Shown here in pieces: positions 1-5,787 of a stretch of DNA of 12,325 bases. The notes below the pieces were generated by a model, which saw only the letters and a list, made by a program, of their open reading frames with translations, was not told the origin of the DNA and searched no databases. Both the position numbers and the translations under genes were made by a program. The stretch comes from Chitinophagaceae bacterium (GTDB taxonomy: Bacteria > Bacteroidota > Bacteroidia > Chitinophagales > Chitinophagaceae): contig PMUF01000495.1 of NCBI GenBank assembly GCA_003167015.1, positions 1 through 12,325 of the forward strand, written 5' to 3'. Each line of letters starts with the position of its first letter. The first letter of the stretch is position 1.

Positions 1-357
1 GACCTGAAAGACCTCACCCGTGTCATCCACAAACCCGGCGGTTACCTGATCGCACCGGTCGGTGAAGAGAGGGTCGGGGATGTCTCCAATGTCGTATTCT
101 CCAACGGCTGGATCGCTGACGACGACGGCAAAGTCTTTATTTACTATGCCTCCTCCGACACCCGCATGCACGTCGCTACCACAACCATCGATCACCTGCT
201 GGATTATGTGGTCAATACCCCGACAGACGGCCTCGATTCCGCCGGTTCAGTCAAAAACCTTCAGCAGATCATCGATAACAACAAACCCTATATCGGCCCG
301 AAGGGCAGTGTCTACCTGTCGGACTCCCCGGCAAGGAAAAAAGAAAGAACGAAATGA
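1..357 (+). CDS. GH130 family mannosylglucose phosphorylase, C-terminal part (5'-truncated by window edge)
   Basis: The frame is open from base 1 to the TGA at 355-357 and encodes the last 118 residues of a protein whose family is normally about 390 residues. Diagnostic stretches are ERVGDVSNVVFSNGWI (residues about 24-39 of the fragment) followed by a DDDGKVFIYYASSDTRMHVA block and an LLDYVVNTP block. Together these are typical of GH130 subfamily 1, 4-O-beta-D-mannosyl-D-glucose phosphorylases. Such enzymes act in the cytoplasm and use phosphate to split mannosyl-glucose into alpha-mannose-1-phosphate and glucose. The catalytic Asp of the family lies in the missing N-terminal part, so activity cannot be judged here. 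The stop overlaps the start of the next gene by ATGA. That partner is an AGE-family epimerase, which is the expected upstream step of the same pathway. The lysine/arginine-rich end (ARKKERTK) is probably just a tail. The family call is strong; the exact substrate within GH130 rests on subfamily resemblance and context. Confidence 0.9.
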   Translation, partial: DLKDLTRVIHKPGGYLIAPVGEERVGDVSNVVFSNGWIADDDGKVFIYYASSDTRMHVATTTIDHLLDYVVNTPTDGLDSAGSVKNLQQIIDNNKPYIGPKGSVYLSDSPARKKERTK

Positions 358-1574
358 ATTCTGCCGAACCTCCCGCCGCCTACCGACGGCAAATGCAGCG
401 ACAACTGGCTGCCATCCTCGATTACTGGATGGAGTACACGCCGGACCATGAACAAGGTGGTTTCATCGGCCGGGTAGATGAAAAAGACCGGCCGGACCCC
501 AACGCCCCTAAAGGTCTCGTATTGAATAGCCGTATCCTCTGGACCTTCAGCGCAGCCTATCGCCATACCCGTAATACCAGCTATCTGATGGTGGCCCGCC
601 GTGCCTGTGAATACCTGCTGAACCATTTCCTCGACGACGAACAGGGCGGCGCCTTCTGGAGCCTCGACGCGGCCGGCCATCCCCTCAATGATCGCAAACA
701 GATCTATGGCCAGGCTTTCTTCCTGTATGGACTGACAGAATTCTATCGCGCCGGGGAAGAATCAGCCATCCTGCAGGCGGCCATAGCTTTGTTCCGCGTG
801 ATAGAAGAACATAGTTTCGACATCCGCCGCAAAGGGTACTATGAGGCCTTCGCCCGTGACTGGCAGCCCCTGCAGGACCTGCGGCTCAGCGAAAAGGATG
901 ACAACGGGCAAAAGACGATGAATACCCATCTCCACGTGCTGGAGGCCTACAGCAATCTCTACAAATGCTGGCCTGACAGCCTGCTGCGCGGGCAGATCAT
1001 CGGGCTGCTGGAAGTTTTCGACAGCTATATGGTAGACCACCGCTCCGGTCATCTGCTGCTCTTCTTCAACGAAGACTGGCAGTCCCGTTCGACGCTCATC
1101 TCCTATGGTCATGATATCGAAGCTGCCTGGTTGCTGCAGGAGGCGGCAGAGACAATCGGCGACGAAAAATGGATCGCCAGGACCCGCACCCTCGCCCTCC
1201 GTATCGCCACCGCAGCCATAGAAGGACTGGATGACGACGGCGGCCTCTGGTACGAGCGGGACGAAACCCGGGCCACCCCGGACAACGATCCCCTCGTCCG
1301 GGAAAAGCATTGGTGGCCCCAGGCAGAGGCCATGGTAGGCTTCCTCCACGCCTGGCAGATCAGCGGCGACGAAAACTGGTACCGCCGCTCGTTCGACAGC
1401 TGGAACTTCGTCAAAAGATATCTCCTGGCGTCGATGGGCAAAGAATGGTACTGGGGCGTCCGGGCGGATCATTCCCCCATGCCCGGCCAGGATAAAGCCG
1501 GCTTTTGGAAATGCCCCTATCATAACAGCAGGGCATGTCTGGAAATTCTCCGCCGTCTCCACAATTTCACGTAG
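354..1574 (+). CDS. Cellobiose/mannobiose 2-epimerase (AGE family)
   Basis: This 406-residue protein has the full length usual for cellobiose 2-epimerases. It belongs to the N-acylglucosamine 2-epimerase (AGE) (alpha/alpha)6-barrel family, which interconverts the reducing-end glucose and mannose of beta-1,4 disaccharides. Residues matching the characterised Rhodothermus enzyme are visible with a constant offset of about six: R60 in NSRILWTFS, H194 in NTHLHVLEAYSNLYK, H253 and E256 in GHDIEAAW, the WW pair at 320-321, and W385/H390 in FWKCPYHN. The histidines are the proposed acid/base pair, so the enzyme looks intact. No signal peptide is visible, so it is cytoplasmic. The ATG overlaps the GH130 stop (ATGA), implying translational coupling. 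In Bacteroides fragilis the same pair converts mannobiose to mannosylglucose and then phosphorolyses it, so mannobiose is the likeliest substrate. Cellobiose or lactose activity is also common in the family. Confidence 0.92.
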   Translation: MNSAEPPAAYRRQMQRQLAAILDYWMEYTPDHEQGGFIGRVDEKDRPDPNAPKGLVLNSRILWTFSAAYRHTRNTSYLMVARRACEYLLNHFLDDEQGGAFWSLDAAGHPLNDRKQIYGQAFFLYGLTEFYRAGEESAILQAAIALFRVIEEHSFDIRRKGYYEAFARDWQPLQDLRLSEKDDNGQKTMNTHLHVLEAYSNLYKCWPDSLLRGQIIGLLEVFDSYMVDHRSGHLLLFFNEDWQSRSTLISYGHDIEAAWLLQEAAETIGDEKWIARTRTLALRIATAAIEGLDDDGGLWYERDETRATPDNDPLVREKHWWPQAEAMVGFLHAWQISGDENWYRRSFDSWNFVKRYLLASMGKEWYWGVRADHSPMPGQDKAGFWKCPYHNSRACLEILRRLHNFT

Positions 1575-1602
1575 GTTTGGGTTAAGAAAAAACGCACTAA
1601 CC

Positions 1603-2289
1603 ATGCTCCGACGTATCCCCCGCTTGACCGCTATCATGATCCTTTTTGCTGCCATGACTATTTTAACCTCGTTAAGGTCCAAGACCCAAAAAGTCGTATT
1701 CTTCGGTGATTCCATTACCCAGGAAGGGGCCAAACCCGGCGGCTATATCGTACTCATGAAGACTACCCTCGAACAGAAAGGCACGGGCTCGAACTACGAT
1801 CTCATCGGCGCCGGCATCGGCGGCAATAAAGTCTACGACCTCTACCTGCGGATGGACGATGACGTCCTGTCCCAGAACCCCGATGTCGTTTTCATCTGGG
1901 TAGGCGTCAATGACGTCTGGCACAAAACCACCTCCGGCACCGGCACCGATGCCGATAAATTCGATAAATTCTACGAGGCCATCATCAATAAGCTCCTCGA
2001 CAGACATATCCGCACGATCCTCGTCACCCCTGCCGTGATTGGCGAAAAGACGGATTTTACCAATCAGCAGGACGGCGACCTCAATGCCTATTCTCAGATC
2101 ATCAGGAACCTTGCACAGAAATACCACTGCGGGCTGGTAGACCTGCGGGAGATCTTTCACAATTATGAGTTGAAGAATAACCCCGGGAATAAAGAGTCTG
2201 GTATCCTGACCAGGGACAGAGTACACCTCACCGACGCAGGCAACCAGCTCGTGGCAGAAAAGATGCTGGAAGTCCTGTTGAATAAATAG
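1603..2289 (+). CDS. Exported SGNH/GDSL-family hydrolase (possible carbohydrate esterase)
   Basis: This 228-residue protein begins with a basic stretch (MLRRIPR) and a hydrophobic segment (about 8-24), which reads as a signal peptide or membrane anchor. No lipobox cysteine is visible. The SGNH signature is complete: GDS with the nucleophile S37, the GAGIGGN block with oxyanion glycine about 73, GVND with N103, and DRVH with D205 and H208. The family hydrolyses esters, often O-acetyl groups of polysaccharides. Placed 28 nt behind the epimerase in a mannan-type run, it may deacetylate mannan or glucomannan in the periplasm, but a lipase or thioesterase role cannot be excluded from sequence alone. 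The ATG is chosen because it precedes the basic/hydrophobic N-terminus. There is no clear Shine-Dalgarno sequence, and the start follows directly on CTAACC. Fold and catalytic residues are certain; the substrate is inference. Confidence 0.85.
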   Translation: MLRRIPRLTAIMILFAAMTILTSLRSKTQKVVFFGDSITQEGAKPGGYIVLMKTTLEQKGTGSNYDLIGAGIGGNKVYDLYLRMDDDVLSQNPDVVFIWVGVNDVWHKTTSGTGTDADKFDKFYEAIINKLLDRHIRTILVTPAVIGEKTDFTNQQDGDLNAYSQIIRNLAQKYHCGLVDLREIFHNYELKNNPGNKESGILTRDRVHLTDAGNQLVAEKMLEVLLNK

Positions 2290-2296
2290 TTTTATT

Positions 2297-2989
2297 ATGC
2301 CATCAACCATCCTTATCACCGGCGCCAATGGCAATCTCGGCGCAGCGACAGTCAAAAAATTCCTCGACGAAGGCTATAGAGTAATTGCCGTCGACCATTC
2401 CGGAACCAACCTCGGCTTTGCCTCCGGACATGAAAATTTCATGCTGCGGTCAGTAGACGTGGGTGACGAACAAGCCGTCGGCACCTTCATGGAAGAGATC
2501 ATCGAGCTCTATGACAGCATCGATGCCGCCCTGATGCTGGTAGGCGGTTTCGCGATGGGCGATATTGCGACTACCGACGGCTCCGCGATGCGGAAAATGT
2601 ATGCTCTCAATTTCGAGACGGCCTATTTCATCGCACGCCCCCTTTTTCAGCATATGCTCGACAAAGGCTACGGCCGTCTTGTCTTCATGGGGTCCAGACC
2701 CGCCCTCCGGCCCGAACAGGGCACAGGCATCCTGGCGTATTCGCTCACAAAGTCGCTTCTTTTCTATCTGGCAGACCTGCTGAACGCCACTGCAAAGGGA
2801 AAGAATGTCGTCGCGTCCGTTGTCGCTCCCTCCACCATCGATACCCCCATTAACCGCGCCAGCATACCCGGCGCAGACCCCTCTACCTGGGTCCGCGCCG
2901 ATCAGATCGCCGACCTGCTGGAATTTATCTGCAACAAAAAGTCCGACGCCCTCCGCGAACCGGTCTATAAGATCTATAATAATAGCTGA
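2297..2989 (+). CDS. SDR-family oxidoreductase, dihydropteridine-reductase-like variant
   Basis: This 230-residue classical-length short-chain dehydrogenase starts 7 nt after the SGNH gene. The Rossmann motif TGANGNLG lies at 8-15 and the acidic D33 after beta-2 favours NAD(H). The active site is N105, S133 (MGS) and Y148-x-x-x-K152 (YSLTK). The usual NNAG motif after beta-4 is replaced by LVGGF (81-85). This recalls the dihydropteridine-reductase-like branch of SDRs rather than sugar dehydrogenases. The later PSTIDTPINRA stretch (around 188-198) is the substrate-loop region. No signal peptide is seen. Its position as last gene of a mannan-type run suggests a co-regulated cytoplasmic redox step, but the reaction cannot be named. 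A hairpin terminator lies 40 nt downstream. Family assignment is firm; function is unknown. Confidence 0.88.
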   Translation: MPSTILITGANGNLGAATVKKFLDEGYRVIAVDHSGTNLGFASGHENFMLRSVDVGDEQAVGTFMEEIIELYDSIDAALMLVGGFAMGDIATTDGSAMRKMYALNFETAYFIARPLFQHMLDKGYGRLVFMGSRPALRPEQGTGILAYSLTKSLLFYLADLLNATAKGKNVVASVVAPSTIDTPINRASIPGADPSTWVRADQIADLLEFICNKKSDALREPVYKIYNNS

Positions 2990-3029
2990 CGGCCCCCCGG
3001 TGCCAAAGCCTCCGGCTCGGCCGCAAACT

Positions 3030-3065
3030 AAAAGGCGGCCGATCCCATAGAACCAGCCGCCTTTT
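3030..3065. terminator. Bidirectional rho-independent terminator
   Basis: A perfect 10-bp inverted repeat, AAAAGGCGGC (3030-3039) and GCCGCCTTTT (3056-3065), is separated by a 16-nt loop. The GC core is flanked by A on one side and T on the other, so it can terminate transcription from both directions. It sits exactly between two converging genes, the SDR ending at 2989 and the CBM48 gene ending at 3092. The loop is long and the T-run is only four bases, so strength is uncertain. Confidence 0.8.
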
Positions 3066-3091
3066 ATCGGTACTACTAAGCCCCGCTTAGC

Positions 3092-3397
3092 CTATACGGT
3101 CAGGACACTATTCCACCCAGTCACGCCGTCAGGTTCCCGCAACCGGTTCTCGATGTCCTCCATCCATACTTTCTCATCAATGAAGAACTTGTAATAATAC
3201 TTGCCTTTAGGCAACATAGGAATGGAGATCATCCAGCAGCCGTCTTTGGCCGGCTGCATTTGCAACTCGTCGGGCGACCAGTGATTGAAACTGCCGACCA
3301 GGGAAATGTGGGCTGCGGACGTGGCGTTCAGATGATGAACGTAGAACTCGATCGTCTTGTTCCGCCGGTTGATGTACGGCGATTCATGAAATTTCAT
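3092..3397 (-). CDS. Free-standing CBM48 / glycogen-binding-type (isoamylase N-terminal, early-set) domain protein
   Basis: This 101-residue protein consists almost entirely of one Ig-like carbohydrate-binding domain of the CBM48 / AMPK-beta glycogen-binding type. Visible signature elements are VGSFNHW (34-40, W40 a typical ligand-stacking tryptophan), GCWMISIPML (53-62), the turn KGKYYYKFFIDEKVW (64-78, W78) and the closing DIENR (81-85). No catalytic domain or signal peptide is present, so it is a small cytoplasmic binding or adaptor protein, probably for alpha-glucan. Such single-domain proteins occur in Bacteroidota, but I know of no assigned role. A purine-rich AAAGGGGG sequence ends 5 nt before the ATG and serves as ribosome binding site. 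The gene is transcribed away from the two-component system and converges on the mannan-type run across a shared terminator. Confidence 0.82.
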   Translation of the reverse strand: MKFHESPYINRRNKTIEFYVHHLNATSAAHISLVGSFNHWSPDELQMQPAKDGCWMISIPMLPKGKYYYKFFIDEKVWMEDIENRLREPDGVTGWNSVLTV

Positions 3398-3666
3398 AGC
3401 AACCCCCTTTTTTAGATTTTAAAATCAGTAGTCTTCATCCGGTATGGACGTATCAATTCAGATAGCAACTATCGCAGACGATGGAGAGAGTAGAGTTTAG
3501 GTGAAGTCCACAAAATTTACACATTTTTTTCGGAAATTGTAGTAACTAATGATATTTTTTTGCTAAATCGGTTTATCGACTTCACTGTTTAATTTCATTT
3601 TAATCGGTCAATCCATGCCCGCTCGGCCGAAATGGATATATTTATCGTTCACCTTGAAGGTACCAT
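3398..3666. promoter_or_regulatory. AT-rich divergent intergenic region upstream of the CBM48 gene and the two-component operon
   Basis: These 269 bp are clearly more AT-rich than the flanking genes and must hold the promoters of both divergent transcripts. I found no clean match to the Bacteroidota -33/-7 consensus (TTTG, TAnnTTTG). The nearest are TATATTTA at 3637-3644 and a T-rich stretch ending in TTTG at 3559-3562. Local repeats are a perfect 12-bp palindrome GATTTTAAAATC (3415-3426), AATCGGT twice (3566-3572 and 3602-3608), and GTGAAGTC/GACTTCAC as distant inverted copies (3501-3508 and 3578-3585). In a region of this length 7-8-base matches are expected by chance, so none is called an operator. 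Confidence 0.5.
3651..3661 (+). promoter_or_regulatory. Ribosome binding site of the response regulator within a small palindrome
   Basis: GAAGG at 3656-3660 lies 6 nt before the ATG at 3667 and is a reasonable Shine-Dalgarno sequence. It is embedded in the odd-centred palindrome ACCTT-G-AAGGT (3651-3661). The two arms would be too close to fold as RNA, so the symmetry, if meaningful, would be at DNA level. Confidence 0.4.
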
Positions 3667-4359
3667 ATGGCAGAAACCAGGATTTTACTTGTTGAAGACG
3701 AAAAAAAGATCGCAGAATCCCTCCGGAAGGGTCTGTCCGAACAACACTATGAAGTAGATGTTGCCTATGACGGAGCCGTCGGCCGCAAATTGTTCGACGC
3801 CAACCCCTATGACCTGGCCATCCTCGATATCAACCTTCCCCTCATGAATGGTTATGAGCTCGCACGTCATATCCGGGGCATCAATGAGGAGATCCTTGTC
3901 ATCATGCTCACCGCCATGAACACCACCGAAGACAAGATCGAAGGCTTCGAAGCAGGCGCAGATGATTACATCGTCAAACCCTTCGATTTTCAGGAGCTGC
4001 TCGTGCGCATCAGGGCCCTCCTGAAAAGACTGCACCACCAGGCCGGGTCCGGGTCCAATACGCTGAAGGTTGGAGACCTCGTCATGAACCTCGACAGCAA
4101 GGAGGTCAGCCGTGAAGGCAGGAACATCCCCCTGACGGCAAAGGAATTTCAGCTGTTGGAATACTTTATCCGGAATAAGAACAAAGTCGTGTCACGCGTC
4201 GACATCGCCCTTAATGTCTGGGACATCGATTTCGATACCAAGACCAATGTCATCGACGTCTATGTCAACTTCCTCCGGAAAAAAATTGAAAAGGACTTTT
4301 CTTCCAAGCTCATTTACACCCAGGTCGGAATGGGCTATGTGCTGAAAGAAAACCTCTGA
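3667..4359 (+). CDS. OmpR/PhoB-family response regulator
   Basis: This 230-residue protein has the standard two-domain layout. The receiver domain (about 4-120) carries the acidic pair E10/D11, phospho-acceptor D54 in LAILDINLPLMNGYE, T82 in MLTAM and K104 in VKPFD, all intact. After a short linker (HHQAGSGSN) comes a winged-helix DNA-binding domain (about 131-228) with LTAKEFQLLEYF and the recognition-helix region TNVIDVYVNFLRKKIE, ending in the wing GMGYVL. It is a cytoplasmic transcription factor activated by the kinase encoded 36 nt downstream. The gene is first in a + strand run followed by kinase, LctP-type permease and glycerate kinase, so it probably controls these genes and itself. 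The receiver and effector resemble the CusR/CopR-like branch, but the signal is not deducible from the sequence. Confidence 0.95.
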   Translation: MAETRILLVEDEKKIAESLRKGLSEQHYEVDVAYDGAVGRKLFDANPYDLAILDINLPLMNGYELARHIRGINEEILVIMLTAMNTTEDKIEGFEAGADDYIVKPFDFQELLVRIRALLKRLHHQAGSGSNTLKVGDLVMNLDSKEVSREGRNIPLTAKEFQLLEYFIRNKNKVVSRVDIALNVWDIDFDTKTNVIDVYVNFLRKKIEKDFSSKLIYTQVGMGYVLKENL

Positions 4360-4395
4360 TCGCCCCCCTATCACCGAACGCTAATCACCCCCGCC

Positions 4396-5787
4396 TTGAA
4401 GATACGCTACAAAATAATGCTGCTGTTTACTTTGCTGGTGACAGGGATCATCTCCCTGCTGACCTGGTCGATCTACTATTCCGCCCGCGCGGAAAGGGTC
4501 AACGGCTTTGACAGAAGGCTCAAGGCCCGGGCCAACTACAACACCCAGCTATATGCCCTGATGGGCGACAGCGCGCTCTACCTGCTGCGGAGGATGGACA
4601 CGGCCTCTATACTGGGGGCCGCCGCCAACCGCAGTGTCGCCCTCTATTCCGATGAAGGAAAAGTCCTGTACCTGTTCAATATGCCCGGCACCACCCCCCT
4701 CAACGTCTCCATGGACCTGCTCAATAAAGTCAGGCAGCTTGGCGAGATCTCTTTTACCATCGGCAACCGGGACGCCATCGCCATCCACCGCGTGACCGGC
4801 AGAAGGACATTCATCGTGGTCGTAGCCGGCCATGACGATGACGGACTGGAAAGACTGGAAACGTTAAAGACTATCCTCCTGGTCGGCCTGGCGGCCAGCG
4901 TATTCATCACCGCCATGATCAGCCTCCTGTTCGCCCGGCAGCTGCTTCGACCCATCGCCCTTATCATCCGCGAAGTAAAAGATATCTCTTCTTACGACCT
5001 TTCCCATCGCATCCGGGCCGGCGCCGGTCAGGACGAGATGAGTCAGCTGGCCAATACGTTCAACGCGTTGCTCGAACGGTTGCAGGAATCTTTTGCCATC
5101 CAGCGCCGGTTTATTTCTAATGCCTCCCATGAATTGTCCACCCCGCTGACTTCCGTCTCCAGCCAGGTCGAAGTCGTACTGCAGAAAGAAAGATCGGCGG
5201 ATGAATACAAACAGGTGTTGTCCTCCGTTCGGGAAGACGTTCAACAGATGCGACAGCTGACCAAGAGCCTCCTTGAAATCGCAAAGACGGGGTCTAAGGA
5301 TGGCATCGAGCTCAATGAGGTCCGCGTGGACGAAGTCCTGCTGAAGGTCGTAGGCGATGTGAAAAAGCTGAATGCCGAATACGGCGTCGAACTGGAATTC
5401 GGCGAATTCCCGGAAGATGAAAAAGATTTTGTAGTTTTCGGTAACAATGACCTGCTCTACATCGCGATCAAGAACCTGGTGGAGAACGGCTGTAAATATT
5501 CCCCGGGTAAGAGAACGGCCGCGGAGCTGAGCTTTTCAAACCATAAATTGTTCATCCAGGTGGTCAACAAGGACAGTTTTATTTCGACCGAAGAGATGTC
5601 CCAGATCTTCCAGCCCTTTTACCGTGGGGCAGGCACTGGCGCTTCCAGGGGATTTGGCCTGGGACTGCCGCTGGCCCAGCGGATCATCGCTCTGCACAAA
5701 GGGACCATCCACGTTAAGTCCGATAGAGCCAATGGGACCTGCTTTACCATTGAGCTCCCCTCGATCAAGATCTTCAACAGTCTATGA
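4396..5787 (+). CDS. Membrane sensor histidine kinase (HAMP-HisKA-HATPase)
   Basis: This 463-residue kinase is the partner of the preceding regulator. Transmembrane segments lie at about 8-28 and 157-180 and enclose a periplasmic sensor of about 130 residues with no domain I recognise. Then follow HAMP (about 181-232, starting at RQLLRPI), HisKA with phospho-acceptor H245 in SNASHELSTPLTS, and HATPase with N-box NLVENGCKYS (360-369), F-box FQPFYRG and G2 GFGLGLPLA (419-427). The G1 box, normally DxGxG, reads NKDSF at 391-395, so its Asp and both glycines are replaced. The start is the TTG at 4396: it gives the usual short basic N-terminus (MKIRYKI) before TM1, while the next ATG (4417) would remove it. 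No Shine-Dalgarno sequence is visible. The stop overlaps the permease start by ATGA. Confidence 0.93.
   Translation: MKIRYKIMLLFTLLVTGIISLLTWSIYYSARAERVNGFDRRLKARANYNTQLYALMGDSALYLLRRMDTASILGAAANRSVALYSDEGKVLYLFNMPGTTPLNVSMDLLNKVRQLGEISFTIGNRDAIAIHRVTGRRTFIVVVAGHDDDGLERLETLKTILLVGLAASVFITAMISLLFARQLLRPIALIIREVKDISSYDLSHRIRAGAGQDEMSQLANTFNALLERLQESFAIQRRFISNASHELSTPLTSVSSQVEVVLQKERSADEYKQVLSSVREDVQQMRQLTKSLLEIAKTGSKDGIELNEVRVDEVLLKVVGDVKKLNAEYGVELEFGEFPEDEKDFVVFGNNDLLYIAIKNLVENGCKYSPGKRTAAELSFSNHKLFIQVVNKDSFISTEEMSQIFQPFYRGAGTGASRGFGLGLPLAQRIIALHKGTIHVKSDRANGTCFTIELPSIKIFNSL

Noticed and set aside
1580..1602. GGTTA...TAACC inverted repeat in the gap between epimerase and SGNH genes
   Set aside because: The stem is only 5 bp, AT-rich, with a 13-nt loop and no T-tract, which is too weak to call a terminator or attenuator.
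762..1733. A 323-codon open frame on the minus strand, antisense to the epimerase gene
   Set aside because: The plus-strand protein has complete AGE-family catalytic motifs. The antisense frame has no recognisable domain and is explained by strong C/G bias at third positions, which removes stops from the opposite strand.
1672..2355. A 227-codon minus-strand open frame opposite the SGNH hydrolase
   Set aside because: It is a shadow of a gene with a full SGNH catalytic set. The antisense product has a repetitive Val/Ile/Gly/Asp composition typical of reverse-strand translation.
3656..3669. GGTACC and CATATG next to each other at the regulator start, resembling a cloning junction
   Set aside because: The two six-base sites overlap naturally with the ribosome binding site and start codon. 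There is no vector-like sequence around them, so this is coincidence.
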